29,957 nucleotides of DNA from positions 1 to 29,957 of the forward strand of contig NZ_BAABHD010000064.1 of the NCBI RefSeq assembly GCF_039541915.1, given 5' to 3'. Each line of letters starts with the position of its first letter. Position 1 is the first letter of the stretch. The stretch is from Nibrella saemangeumensis (lineage in GTDB: Bacteria > Bacteroidota > Bacteroidia > Cytophagales > Spirosomataceae). Position numbers and translations under genes: made by a program. Below are positions 13,946 to 22,877 of the stretch, piece by piece. The notes beneath the pieces are model-generated. The model had not been told where the DNA came from. It ran no database searches and worked only from the letters and a program-made list of their open reading frames with translations.

Positions 13946-15916
13946 GTGGACAACAAATACTTGCCTGAACATACAATCAGCTGCCTGACCGGACTCTGCC
14001 GGCTCTGGGTGCTCTGGTTTTGTTTAGCAGGTACGATTTGTATAGCCCAGGTCGATAATGGAGCCGCCCGCCCGTCGAACCAGAAAGCCCCGGGCGACTC
14101 GGTGGCCGCTGTGTACCCGACCACGGTCATTGAACCGAAAGTCGATAGTGCCACCAAAGTTCGCGACAGCCTCTTTTATACCACGCTGAAGCAGAAAATG
14201 TACCGGCACCGGCTGACCCGCGAACTGTACAACGCCTTTATCCATGATGTCTACAACAGTAGTGCCAGGGCCGAGGAGGTTAATGTCATTGAAGAGAACC
14301 CGTTCAAATCGTATGCCGGTAAGGTAATCGGGACAATCCACGTCCGGCGGCTGGGGGTATTCGGACAGAGTGTGTACGATACCCTCCGGCGACCGCATAG
14401 CTGGTTCGAGCGGTTTGCCAACCGGGTCCATACCAATACCCGCGAGGGCGTAATCCGGCGTTCCTACCTCCTGTTTCGCGAGGGCGATCTGGTTGAACCG
14501 GACCTCCTCCGCGATAACGAGCGGATTTTGCGGAACCTGCCGGTGTTTGTCGACGCCCGGATTCTGATTGTACCCCGCGAGGGTAGCGAGGAGTTTGTGG
14601 ATGTGTACGTGATCACGCAGGACGTATGGTCGTTGCTGGCCGACGGCAGCGTGGGCGGTCTTGACCGGTTTAGCGTCGGCCTTGAACAGCGCAACGTGCG
14701 GGGGCTGGGGCATACGCTCAAAACCCAATTCTTTTACAACAAGGTCGATCCTTTCCAGAAGGCAGAGTATCTGGCCCGGTATACCGTTCCGTATATCGGT
14801 AAAACCTTTCTGACCGCCCAGGCCGACCTGATGTACCTGCGCCACTGGAAGCAGTTTTCGGCCAGGGTGTTCCGGCCCTTTCTTACCCCCGACACCAAGT
14901 ATGCCGGCTCCCTGGAACTGGGTCATTATAAGATCAGGAACCGGCTGCTGCGGAATAACCAGCTGGATACGGCCGCTTTTTTTCCTATCAGCTACAACTA
15001 CAGCGATGTCTGGTTGGGCCGGTCGTTCAAGATGTTTTTCGGTAATCCACAGGAGCAGGAGCGGGCCAGATTAGTCATCGCCGGCCGGCTCACCCGCTAT
15101 ACCTACCTGATCCGGCCGGAAGTTGGAGCCGACACCAATCAGTTGTACCAGAATAGCCGGACTACCATGTTTAGCGTAGGCTATTCGCAACGTCAATACG
15201 TGCGAGATGTCTTGATCTATGGTTTTGGCCGGACAGAGGACGTACCCGTCGGTAGCCTGATTTCGCTGGTGGGCGGGGTCGACAATGCCGAGCTGGGCGA
15301 ACGGTTGTATATTGGATTAAACCTGTCGCGGGGGCAGTATATCAAGAAAATTGGCTACCTGTATACCCTGATCAACGCCGGCACGTTCTACCGCGCCAAA
15401 AAGCAGGAGCAGGGGCTGTTTTCGTTTAGCACTAACTACTTCAGTCCGCTGGTCGCGATTCCCTGGGGGCATATGCGGCACTTTTTCAACGCCCGGCTTA
15501 CCCTGGGTATGGACCGTTTCAACAACGAGTACATCACGCTCAGCGGGCGCGAAGGTATTGGCCTGACCAACGATGCACTGATTGGAACCAAGCGGTTACT
15601 GGTCGGTTACGAAAATGTTTTATTTTCGCGGCTGAACCTGATTGGATTCCGGGCGGCCTTTGTTACGTTTGCCAACGTTGGCATCATCAGCTTTAATGAC
15701 CGGGCCTTTTTTCAGAGTCCCCTCTATCAGGCGTATGGCATTGGCGTCCGGCTCCGGAACGAGAACCTGACCTTTAACAGCTTCCAGATCCGGCTGACGT
15801 GGTACCCGAATATCCCGAACAATCCGTATGCGTTCCGGACCGCTTTTGAAGGCATTCCGACGCTGAGGCTCAGGGACTTTGACATATCGGCTCCGTCCAT
15901 TGTTCCATACCGATAA
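13946..15916 (+). CDS. BamA/TamA-like outer-membrane beta-barrel protein
   Basis: About 656 aa. There is no ATG between the GNAT stop and the signal peptide, so a GTG at 13946 or TTG at 13961 is likely; the ATG at 13865 would overlap the GNAT gene by 77 bp and add residues unlike a signal peptide. The hydrophobic signal WVLWFCLAGTICIAQ is followed by a Pro/Ser-rich linker. A POTRA-like region covers about 124-223 (GKVIGTIHVRRLGVFG, then SYLLFREGDLVEPDLLRDNERILRNLPVFVDARI). A long C-terminal barrel is rich in aromatic beta-strands. That layout is typical of Omp85-superfamily proteins, probably involved in outer-membrane assembly or transport. It is not close enough to canonical BamA to call it that. 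A hairpin (15910-15928) overlaps the stop. Confidence 0.75.
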   Translation: MDNKYLPEHTISCLTGLCRLWVLWFCLAGTICIAQVDNGAARPSNQKAPGDSVAAVYPTTVIEPKVDSATKVRDSLFYTTLKQKMYRHRLTRELYNAFIHDVYNSSARAEEVNVIEENPFKSYAGKVIGTIHVRRLGVFGQSVYDTLRRPHSWFERFANRVHTNTREGVIRRSYLLFREGDLVEPDLLRDNERILRNLPVFVDARILIVPREGSEEFVDVYVITQDVWSLLADGSVGGLDRFSVGLEQRNVRGLGHTLKTQFFYNKVDPFQKAEYLARYTVPYIGKTFLTAQADLMYLRHWKQFSARVFRPFLTPDTKYAGSLELGHYKIRNRLLRNNQLDTAAFFPISYNYSDVWLGRSFKMFFGNPQEQERARLVIAGRLTRYTYLIRPEVGADTNQLYQNSRTTMFSVGYSQRQYVRDVLIYGFGRTEDVPVGSLISLVGGVDNAELGERLYIGLNLSRGQYIKKIGYLYTLINAGTFYRAKKQEQGLFSFSTNYFSPLVAIPWGHMRHFFNARLTLGMDRFNNEYITLSGREGIGLTNDALIGTKRLLVGYENVLFSRLNLIGFRAAFVTFANVGIISFNDRAFFQSPLYQAYGIGVRLRNENLTFNSFQIRLTWYPNIPNNPYAFRTAFEGIPTLRLRDFDISAPSIVPYR

Positions 15917-15940
15917 CGAACTTATCGGGTAGAAATGTTG

Positions 15941-15955
15941 TTACATTTAATGTAA
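15941..15955. promoter_or_regulatory. Candidate MarR operator
   Basis: TTACATTTAATGTAA is a perfect 7-bp inverted repeat with a 1-nt centre, 57 bp upstream of the MarR ATG at 16013. The size and AT-rich palindromic form suit a MarR dimer site and suggest autoregulation. Confidence 0.5.
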
Positions 15956-16012
15956 ATACACAGATTTACACTTCATTAACAACATATACTCGTGAGACCA
16001 CTAACAGAAGCT

Positions 16013-16465
16013 ATGTCTATCGAAAAAGATATTAAGCAAACCGCGTTTCGCTCGCCGTTTCACCGGCTGGTGGTGAACCTGATGTACACCAACAATTGGG
16101 TGTGCGACCACCAGGCGCGTCTCCTGAAACCACATGGTATTACGCTTCAGCAATACAACGTACTCCGTATCCTCCGGGGGCAATACCCGAATCCGGTTAA
16201 GGTGAGCGACATCACCGAGCGGATGCTCGACAAAATGTCCAACGCTTCGCGTCTGGTCGACAAACTGGTCGCCAAGAAGCTCGTTGACCGCACTGAATGC
16301 CCCAGCGACCGTCGGGCCGTGGATGTAGTGATTACGCAGAAAGGACTCGATTTGCTGAAGAAACTGGATACCCAGCAGTGGGAAGACCGGCTGAAAACGC
16401 TGTCGGAAGACGAAGCGGTGCACCTGAGCCAGATGCTGGACAAACTGCGGGGTTCTGAAGACTAG
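16013..16465 (+). CDS. MarR-family transcriptional regulator
   Basis: A 150-aa winged-helix regulator. The ATG at 16013 (MSIEKDIKQTAF) is preferred over the GTG at 15992. The MarR core is clear: dimerisation helix FHRLVVNLMYTNNWVCDHQARLLKPHGITLQQYNVLRIL, recognition region VKVSDITERMLDKMSNASRLVDKLVAKKLVDRTECPSDRRAVDVVITQKGLDLL (with wing at SDRRAVDV), and a C-terminal helix. It probably binds the palindrome 57 bp upstream. The ligand and other targets are unknown; the genes on either side give no clear hint. Confidence 0.93.
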   Translation: MSIEKDIKQTAFRSPFHRLVVNLMYTNNWVCDHQARLLKPHGITLQQYNVLRILRGQYPNPVKVSDITERMLDKMSNASRLVDKLVAKKLVDRTECPSDRRAVDVVITQKGLDLLKKLDTQQWEDRLKTLSEDEAVHLSQMLDKLRGSED

Positions 16466-16527
16466 TTGCAGGTGTTGGTGTTTGCCCGTTATTATTGCCC
16501 CCGGTATTGGTCGTACCCGGGGCTTTT

Positions 16528-16971
16528 CTATGTAAAGGCCGGAAAGTCGTCCAGAAAGCTTACGGTCGCTGTCTGGTGGTCGATGCCGCAGCAATAGTGA
16601 GTGAGGCCATTGGTAATGACCAGGTAGGGGGCGTGGTGAACGTGGTTGTACCGGGCAATCTGATCGAAGACGGCCTGCGTGAGCGGTATATCGGGCGCTT
16701 TGCACTCCACCAGTAAGAAAGGCTTGCCGTGCCGGTCGAATACCAGTACATCAGTCCGTTTCTGCAATTGATTCAGTGTCAGACCACCCTCCGTGCGGAT
16801 GAGCGATTTGGGGTATTGGTAGTGCGAAATCAAGAGATGCACTATATGCTGCCGGACCCACTCTTCGGGCGTTATACGCACGTATTTCCGGCGCAGTGAA
16901 TCAAAAATATACGGTTTCCCCTCGATCTGCTTAATTTTGTAGTCAAAGGCGGGCAGATTCAACGTCTCCAT
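16528..16971 (-). CDS. HsdR N-terminal-like PD-(D/E)XK protein
   Basis: A 147-aa stand-alone protein similar to the N-terminal domain of type I restriction enzyme R subunits (HSDR_N family). The start at 16971 (METLNLPAFDYKI) is chosen; the 30 extra residues of the longer frame are encoded by the TGATTGAA repeat. The nuclease-fold core is visible as TDVLVFDRHGKPFLLVECKAPD: Asp, then Glu-x-Lys, as in PD-(D/E)XK enzymes. Such single-domain proteins are very widespread in Bacteroidota and occur without any restriction system. Their role is unknown, and nuclease activity is unproven. It is divergent from AMP nucleosidase. Confidence 0.85.
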   Translation of the reverse strand: METLNLPAFDYKIKQIEGKPYIFDSLRRKYVRITPEEWVRQHIVHLLISHYQYPKSLIRTEGGLTLNQLQKRTDVLVFDRHGKPFLLVECKAPDIPLTQAVFDQIARYNHVHHAPYLVITNGLTHYCCGIDHQTATVSFLDDFPAFT

Positions 16972-16988
16972 ACGCCAAAGATAAGGAG

Positions 16989-17072
16989 TGATTGAATGAT
17001 TGAGTGATTGAGTGAGCAGAAAAAGCAGGCTCTCATTCCATTCATTAATTCGGTCATTCAATCATTCAATCA
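16989..17072. repeat. TGATTGAA-type inverted/tandem repeat between divergent genes
   Basis: TGATTGAATGATTGAGTG (16989-17006) pairs almost perfectly with CATTCAATCATTCAATCA (17055-17072). Each arm is itself built from a ~8-bp motif TGATTGAA/TGATTGAG. The spacer is 48 bp. It sits between the HsdR-N-like and AMP nucleosidase genes and covers their promoter area. Confidence 0.55.
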
Positions 17073-17843
17073 ATGAAGACCAAAGACGAGATCGTACAAA
17101 ACTGGCTTCCGCGCTATACCGGAACGCCGATCGACCAGTTTGGAGAGTATATTTTGCTCACCAACTTTATCAACTACGTAGAGCTGTTTGCCAATAAGTT
17201 CGGGGTGGAGATCCACGGCATGGGCCGGGCTATGCAGACCGCTACCGCCGAGAACATTACCATCATCAACTTCGGGATGGGCAGCGCCATGGCGGCTACC
17301 GTGATGGACCTGCTGTCGGCCATCCGGCCCAAGGCGGTGTTGTTTCTGGGTAAATGTGGTGGCCTGAAAAAAACGCAGGTGGGCGATCTGGTGCTGCCCA
17401 TTGCCGCCATCCGGGGTGAAGGAACCAGCGATGACTATATGCGACCCGAAATACCGGCCCTGCCGTCGTTCCGTCTCCAGCGATCCGTCTCCTCCATCAT
17501 TAAACGGCACGAGCTCGACTACTGGACCGGCACCGTGTATACGACAAACCGCCGGATCTGGGAACACGACGAGGACTTCAAAGAATACCTGCGGGAGATA
17601 CGGGCGATGGCCATTGATATGGAGACCGCCACGATATTTACCGTCGGGTTTGTCAATTCAATTCCCCACGGGGCTCTGCTGCTGGTATCGGATAATCCGC
17701 TGGTACCCGAAGGCGTGAAAACGGAGGAAAGCGATAAGCGCGTTACCACGTCTTTTGTCGAAAAACACCTTCAGATTGGCATCGACTCACTGGTTGAACT
17801 GGGCAGTTCGGGAGAATCGGTGAAGCATCTGCGTTTTGAATAA
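17073..17843 (+). CDS. amn: AMP nucleosidase (short Bacteroidota type)
   Basis: A 256-aa nucleoside phosphorylase-fold enzyme expected to cleave AMP to adenine and ribose 5-phosphate. The motifs fit the PNP/UDP superfamily: ENITIINFGMGSAMAATVMDLL, then VLFLGKCGGLKKTQVGDLVLPIAAIRGEGTSDDYM, MAIDMETATIFTVGF (substrate-binding Met-Glu) and LLLVSDNPLVPEGVKTEESDK (catalytic Asp). It lacks the long N-terminal regulatory domain of the enterobacterial Amn, which is normal for Bacteroidota. A 52-nt palindrome ends the gene. Confidence 0.92.
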   Translation: MKTKDEIVQNWLPRYTGTPIDQFGEYILLTNFINYVELFANKFGVEIHGMGRAMQTATAENITIINFGMGSAMAATVMDLLSAIRPKAVLFLGKCGGLKKTQVGDLVLPIAAIRGEGTSDDYMRPEIPALPSFRLQRSVSSIIKRHELDYWTGTVYTTNRRIWEHDEDFKEYLREIRAMAIDMETATIFTVGFVNSIPHGALLLVSDNPLVPEGVKTEESDKRVTTSFVEKHLQIGIDSLVELGSSGESVKHLRFE

Positions 17844-17886
17844 ACAGAAAAAGGGACGCTAGCGTCCCTTTTTCTGTTTATTCAAA
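17835..17886. terminator. Bidirectional terminator, 52-nt perfect palindrome
   Basis: Two 26-bp arms with no loop, centred at 17860/17861 (core AGGGACGCTAGCGTCCCT), ending in A-rich and T-rich flanks on either side. It overlaps the last codons of AMP nucleosidase and lies 8 bp from the TPR stop, so it should terminate both convergent genes. Confidence 0.85.
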
Positions 17887-17894
17887 CGATTAAC

Positions 17895-19238
17895 TTAATT
17901 GCAATACTCGCTAATGACTTTATAAGCCCCGGTGTAGCCTACTTCGCCGGCTTTGCTAAGGTCCAGGCAACCGCCGTTTTCATCGCCGAGGCTGTGCTTG
18001 ATGATGCCGCGTACGTAGTAGGCTTCGCCGTACCGGGGATTCAGCTTTACGGCGCTGGTGAAGTCCATGATGGCTCCTTTCTGATCGCCCTGAGCGGATT
18101 TGATCATCCCCCGGGTAAAGTGCGCTTCGGCGTAGGTGGGGTTCAGTTCAATGGTTTTGTTCAGGTCCAGAATGGCCGCTTTGGCGTCGCCCTGCTTGTT
18201 CTTACTGACGGCCCGGCTAAAATATGCTTCCGACCGCTCGGTGGTCAGGTAGTTGATTTTATTCCGCTCCTGTACGGCATTGCGCAGGTTATCCAGAATG
18301 TTCCGGTTGATGCGGCCGCTGTACAGCACCTTCCCACTTTCCACGTTCTCGTTGTTCAGCTCAATGGCCGAGTTGAAGTCCTGAATGGCTCCTTTCTGAT
18401 CGCCAAGCTTACTCCGGGTGAAACCCCGGCCATAGTAAGCCTGGTAGTTGTTGGCATCGAGGGTAATAGCGCGTTCGTAATCACCGAAGGCACCTTTATA
18501 ATCTCCCATTTTGCTTTTGGCAAAACCCCGGAAATAGTACGATTCGGCGTCCTGAGCGCTTAGTTCAATGGCTTTGTTGAGGTCGGCAATGGCACCGTTG
18601 AAATCATTAAGCTCGACTTTCGATACCCCCCGGCCGGCAAACGCCGGCGCCCGCTTGGGGTTCAGGTCGATCACTTTCGAAAAATCGGCTAAGCTGCTGG
18701 CGTAGTCTTCCAGTTTTTGTTTGGTAATGCCCCTGGCGTACAGGGCGTTGGCGTTGGTGGGTTCGAGTTCAATGGTCCGGCTGAAATCCTGCAGAGCGCC
18801 CCGGTATTGTTCGAGCCGGCTCCGGCTGGCCCCCCGGTTGAAATAGGCCTGCGGATCGTCGGGGCTCAGTTCGATGGCGCGGCTGAAGTCCATCAGGGCT
18901 GCGCGGTGATCCTCCTGCTTGCTTTTGCTGACGCCCCGGCTCAGGTAAGCCAGTGCATCTTTGGGGTTTAGTTCGATGGCCCGGTCATAGTCCAGAATGG
19001 CCCCCCGGTGATCTTTCAGATTAGCTTTGGCCAGCCCCCGGTTGTAGTAACTGGCTGAATTCTCAGGGTTCATGGTAATGGCCATGCTGAAAGCCTGCAA
19101 CGCTCCAGGAAAATCACCTGACTTACTCTTGGAAATACCGTTTTCGAAATAATCAGCGGCCGACTGTTGGGCGTAGACGTGGCCGTTCAGACCGGCGAAT
19201 ACCAATAAGGTAAACAGCGGCAGGAGATAGCGCTTCAT
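17895..19238 (-). CDS. Exported tetratricopeptide-repeat protein
   Basis: A 447-aa protein starting at the ATG at 19238 (MKRYLLPLFTLL; the longer frame begins at TTG). A signal peptide (to about VYAQQ) is followed by eleven TPR units of 34 residues, for example ASYYNRGLAKANLKDHRGAI and EAYFSRAVSKNKQGDAKAAI. Eight units are contiguous, then a ~30-residue break (SGKVLYSGRINRNILDNLRN), then three more. The strongly conserved (S/N)RG at helix A and DF/DY at helix B show recent repeat expansion. It is a scaffold for protein contacts, probably periplasmic; partners are unknown. A palindrome GCTGATA-N6-TATCAGC (19293-19312) lies upstream. Confidence 0.88.
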   Translation of the reverse strand: MKRYLLPLFTLLVFAGLNGHVYAQQSAADYFENGISKSKSGDFPGALQAFSMAITMNPENSASYYNRGLAKANLKDHRGAILDYDRAIELNPKDALAYLSRGVSKSKQEDHRAALMDFSRAIELSPDDPQAYFNRGASRSRLEQYRGALQDFSRTIELEPTNANALYARGITKQKLEDYASSLADFSKVIDLNPKRAPAFAGRGVSKVELNDFNGAIADLNKAIELSAQDAESYYFRGFAKSKMGDYKGAFGDYERAITLDANNYQAYYGRGFTRSKLGDQKGAIQDFNSAIELNNENVESGKVLYSGRINRNILDNLRNAVQERNKINYLTTERSEAYFSRAVSKNKQGDAKAAILDLNKTIELNPTYAEAHFTRGMIKSAQGDQKGAIMDFTSAVKLNPRYGEAYYVRGIIKHSLGDENGGCLDLSKAGEVGYTGAYKVISEYCN

Positions 19239-19609
19239 AGGTGACAAGTACGTAAGTTGTGGTAGGTAAACTGACTTTTGCGTCTAAAATTAGCTGATAT
19301 GTTGGTATCAGCCAAATCAAGGTAACGTTAAATTTTAGCTGGTAACTAACAGCGGCCGGCAAATGCCAGCCTCAGCTAACCTGTCTCTTGAACAACGGAA
19401 CACAGGCAGCCTTTTTGGTCAATGTAGTCAACGCAATCGTAGCAGGGCTGACAAAATTTTTGTGTATTAATGACATAATGACTGATTTGTTGCTAAATAT
19501 TGTGTTAGGCATGACTTTTTGTCTTGTTTAGGTTGTGAAATTCCATTGGTATACAATTTGACTAAGAAGTAGTGTATTCAATCGAAAACGATAACACAAG
19601 ATAATAGCC
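19239..19609. other. Divergent promoter region between TPR and Hsp20 genes
   Basis: No gene seen. It contains the inverted repeat GCTGATA-N6-TATCAGC (19293-19312), 55 bp upstream of the TPR ATG, and AT-rich sequence in front of Hsp20. A TATACAATTTG stretch about 60 bp upstream of the Hsp20 ATG resembles, but does not match exactly, the TAnnTTTG box. No clear heat-shock (CIRCE) inverted repeat was found. Confidence 0.4.
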
Positions 19610-20044
19610 ATGACTACATTAGTGCGTTATAACACCGTTCCGACTTTGTTCGATCGCATGCTTGCTCTGAACAGCTACTACAACCGTCCAGCCGTTAACC
19701 GCGGGACTGGGTATGCTCACACTCCGGCCGTAAACGTCAAAGAAGACGAGGGCGCTTTCCACCTGGAAGTTGCCGCGCCCGGTCTGAAGAAAGAAGACTT
19801 CAAGGTAAATGTTCACAAGAACACCCTGACCATTTCGTTTAAGCAGGAGCAAGCTACCGAAGAGAAAACAGAGAACTACACCCGTAAAGAATTCGGTATT
19901 CAGGCCTTCGAGCGGTCGTTCCGTCTGCCGAAGAACGTAAACGCTGATCAGATTCAGGCGGCCTACGTGGATGGTATTCTGAAGCTGGACCTGCCGAAAG
20001 TAGAAGTAAAAGAAGTGCAGCCGAAAGAAATCGCCGTCGCGTAA
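19610..20044 (+). CDS. Small heat-shock protein, Hsp20/alpha-crystallin family
   Basis: A 144-aa ATP-independent holdase chaperone. The alpha-crystallin domain covers about 40-130: PAVNVKEDEGAFHLEVAAPGLKKEDFKVNVHKNTLTISF, then the ERSFRLPKNVNADQIQAAYVDGILKLDLPK block, with the hallmark G-x-L-x-L-x-x-P. A short N-terminal arm (VPTLFDRMLALNSYY) and a C-terminal tail with a VQPKEIAV segment should support oligomer assembly. It acts in the cytoplasm. It stands alone and converges with the VWA gene, with a hairpin terminator between them. Confidence 0.95.
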   Translation: MTTLVRYNTVPTLFDRMLALNSYYNRPAVNRGTGYAHTPAVNVKEDEGAFHLEVAAPGLKKEDFKVNVHKNTLTISFKQEQATEEKTENYTRKEFGIQAFERSFRLPKNVNADQIQAAYVDGILKLDLPKVEVKEVQPKEIAVA

Positions 20045-20085
20045 GATGAGGCTGTCTGAAGTATAGTTGAACTAAGTGCTTTTTG

Positions 20086-20118
20086 ACGAGGCCACTGCCC
20101 ATTGGGTGGTGGCCTCGT
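20086..20118 (+). terminator. Hairpin terminator after Hsp20
   Basis: ACGAGGCCAC (20086-20095) pairs with GTGGCCTCGT (20109-20118) around a 13-nt loop and is followed by TATTTTTG. It overlaps the stop codon of the convergent VWA gene. Confidence 0.75.
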
Positions 20119-22877
20119 TATTTTTGGGGAAGTGGTTTGTTTTGAGCCTCGAGAATCAGTTGCAGGTCGGCGTTTTCGCGGGTGACATGGGTGTACGTCC
20201 CTTTTCCCAACTCGCTCAGGCGCTTCAGGCTCAGGCCAATTTTTGGGTTTATTCCAAACGTGAAAACGCTCAGGTAAATATCCTGACGGGTATTTTCACT
20301 GATTAGTTGAAGGACTTCATCGCTAACGGGAAACTCACCGTCCGAGGCCAGCACAATCCGGTTGTTGCCCGCGCGGATGTAGTTTTTGTTGGCCACTTTA
20401 TAAGCCAGTTTCAGGCCTTCATTGCCATCCGTATCTCCTCGGGACTGCAGGGTGTTGATGGCGCGGACAATCTCATCTATATTGGCACCGGAGGTTGGCG
20501 GTAACACCACTTTGGCTTTACCCGAATACACCACCACGGCAATCTGGTCTTCGGGCCGGAGCAGGGACAGCAGCGATTTAATTGACTGCTTCAGCAGCGG
20601 TAGTTTGACGGGTGAATCCATTGACGCTGATACGTCCAGCAGGAGCACCATGTTGTTAGCTGCAAATCCCTTCAGCGTCCGGTTGACTTCCGGCTGCCCC
20701 GGCCGCCCGACATACACCGTGTCCACGCGGGTACGCTCTACGTAGATGGTATCGCGCTTTAGGGTTGTGGTGTTGAGTGGTTGAGTGGTTGATTGGTTTA
20801 CTGGTTGGGTTGGGCTGGGTTGCCCGGTTGGTGGCGCTACCGGTTTGGTCGTAGTGGCCATGGTCTGGGTTGGCTGGTCGGCGGGGTTGGGGGAGGGAGA
20901 CGCCGACGCCAGTGCGGTGGCCCGGCGCAACACAAAGATATCGGGCTGATTCACCACCTTCAGCAGGGGCTCTTTGGCCAGTTCGACAAACTTGTTGTAC
21001 TGGTAGACGAACTGGTTGTTGAAAAAGTAATAAAAGAACTGGTATTGATGCGGGGTTGAGGGCGTGGAGGCTGGCCGAGTGTCCTTTGCCATCTCAGCAA
21101 ATTTCATTGAGTTCTCGGCAATGTCCTCGTAGGGCGAGTAGGGGCACAGACCGTTGCTGCGGCCCAGCCGCTGTAACCCTTTCAAGTTCTCGTATTCTTC
21201 ACTGATGAGTCTCCGGCTATCGGCCTCGATTGGCGTGGTAACGGGTAGTTGGCCGGTTTCATTCTTCAGGTACGCCTTCACCCCAAACAAAACGGTTTTG
21301 TTATCATCCATCGCCTGCAGCAGGGCTTTACCGGCTTTGTTCCAAGCGCTGGCCAGATTCGCCACCGGGTAGCGTTCGTAGATGCGTCGTACGTCGCGAT
21401 ACAGCTGCTCTTTCTTCTGGTCGAACAGATCGAACAGGTACGCATACCGGTCCAGAATAAGGTCAGAACGCTGCAACTGATCCTGCAGGTACTGCTTGTC
21501 GGCGGTGTAGGCGATTAGCTCAGTGCTTAGGCCGTTCATTTCGTTCAGCATGTTCAGCAACACCTCCGCCTGGATGTTAATGGCCGTGCGGTAGGGCTCT
21601 GGAATGGTCCGGCTGCTGTTGATCAGCAACTGGTAATCGGCCGAAGGGACCTTAAACGACTCATGGCTATACGTCAGGTTAGCCCGTTTCTGCGCCCTGG
21701 TCGGGTCGCGGTAATATTCCGCCGATGATTGAAAATTGCGCAGCAGCACCTGGAGCTGGTGCATCTGCCGCAGGGATTCGTTTGTAAAGTCGATGTAGCC
21801 ATTCAGCGCCTGCATGGTAGGCCGGTCTACCGGAGCAGCCGCCGGTTTGGGGTTAATGGTTACCAGGGGCTTATCCGCAAAAGGAGGGGTTCGGGAAAGC
21901 GTCGGCCCGGCAGCTGGCGTACCCTCCAGCACAAATACCGGAGGGTATTTAGGATAATCCAGCAGTTGCCGGGCCGTACGGCTGTAGTTGACAAACGCCT
22001 GATGGCTGGCCAGCAAATCCTGATTGACATATTGCAGCAGGGACAAATAAACCGCGTTGCCGTGCCGCGCCGACTGCCGGGCGGCATAGGTATACTCATT
22101 GATGGCCCTCCGCTTCACATCCTGCAGCGTTTGGATGGCCGTCTTAAAACTTTTGACCATATCAGACGCCGGGTTGGCTATTTTCGCCTGTGCTTTACCA
22201 AAATCGGCCAGCAGTTTTTCATCGGCTAGCATACTTTGCTGAACGGCCTCTACCGGCCAGGCAGCGGGACTGTCTTCGTTCAGGGTATACGTGAGCGCAT
22301 CGAGCAACTGCTGCTGGCTGCGCAATACCTGCTCCATTTCGTTTTCGGTGTACAGGTAGGGATCAGCCGGCTGGTAAGGCTGGTGTCGTCGGTAAACCTG
22401 CCGTACCTGCTGGGCAAACGATTCCCGTTCGTGGCTAAATTGGCCGAACAGAACCTGCATCTGACCAATTAGCGCGTCGGATTGTTGCAGGTTATCGCGC
22501 TGGTAATCTTTCAGCCGGACGTAGGTTTCCAGCCCCTTGGCCGTTTGGTCCAGTTTGGTCAGCAGTTGCCAGAGGGCCTGCGTTCCGGTGGTCAGGCGCT
22601 GCTTGTCGGCGGGGGCGAGGCCGGTACTGGTCAGGGCCTGCTGGTAGTAGTATTCTTCCAGCGGCCCCGACGAAGAAAGCCGGAGCAGGCGGTCGGGGTT
22701 TTGCCGGTACAGGCTCACGGCGTCCTGGTAGTTCCGCAGCATCTGCAGGCGGCTGGTCCATACATCCACCGACTGGTTGACGAATGCCATATACCGGTTC
22801 AGCGGGGGCTGGGGCGATTGAGCCTGCACCAAACCGCACGATAAGGCGATCAGGATGCTACGAAGAAAAGTCTGCAT
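20118..22877 (-). CDS. Exported VWA-domain protein with a duplicated helical module
   Basis: A 919-aa protein with a signal peptide (to about VQAQ, residue 20). Two helical modules follow that look like copies: about 26-165 (LNRYMAFVNQSVDVW ... SDALIGQMQVLFGQFSHERESF) and about 357-503 (LNGYIDFTNESLRQM ... SDLILDRYAYLFDLFDQKKEQL). A Pro/Thr/Gln-rich linker (about 660-720) leads to a von Willebrand factor A domain at ~742-905. Its MIDAS motif is intact: DVSAS (Asp748, Ser750, Ser752), Thr816 and Asp846, so metal-dependent ligand binding is expected. Probably a periplasmic or surface adhesion or assembly protein. No partner gene such as a MoxR ATPase lies next to it. Confidence 0.85.
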   Translation of the reverse strand: MQTFLRSILIALSCGLVQAQSPQPPLNRYMAFVNQSVDVWTSRLQMLRNYQDAVSLYRQNPDRLLRLSSSGPLEEYYYQQALTSTGLAPADKQRLTTGTQALWQLLTKLDQTAKGLETYVRLKDYQRDNLQQSDALIGQMQVLFGQFSHERESFAQQVRQVYRRHQPYQPADPYLYTENEMEQVLRSQQQLLDALTYTLNEDSPAAWPVEAVQQSMLADEKLLADFGKAQAKIANPASDMVKSFKTAIQTLQDVKRRAINEYTYAARQSARHGNAVYLSLLQYVNQDLLASHQAFVNYSRTARQLLDYPKYPPVFVLEGTPAAGPTLSRTPPFADKPLVTINPKPAAAPVDRPTMQALNGYIDFTNESLRQMHQLQVLLRNFQSSAEYYRDPTRAQKRANLTYSHESFKVPSADYQLLINSSRTIPEPYRTAINIQAEVLLNMLNEMNGLSTELIAYTADKQYLQDQLQRSDLILDRYAYLFDLFDQKKEQLYRDVRRIYERYPVANLASAWNKAGKALLQAMDDNKTVLFGVKAYLKNETGQLPVTTPIEADSRRLISEEYENLKGLQRLGRSNGLCPYSPYEDIAENSMKFAEMAKDTRPASTPSTPHQYQFFYYFFNNQFVYQYNKFVELAKEPLLKVVNQPDIFVLRRATALASASPSPNPADQPTQTMATTTKPVAPPTGQPSPTQPVNQSTTQPLNTTTLKRDTIYVERTRVDTVYVGRPGQPEVNRTLKGFAANNMVLLLDVSASMDSPVKLPLLKQSIKSLLSLLRPEDQIAVVVYSGKAKVVLPPTSGANIDEIVRAINTLQSRGDTDGNEGLKLAYKVANKNYIRAGNNRIVLASDGEFPVSDEVLQLISENTRQDIYLSVFTFGINPKIGLSLKRLSELGKGTYTHVTRENADLQLILEAQNKPLPQK

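Noticed and set aside
14024..14926. 300-codon antisense ORF
   Set aside because: It is a shadow of the outer-membrane protein gene, whose signal peptide, POTRA-like region and barrel pattern are convincing on the plus strand.
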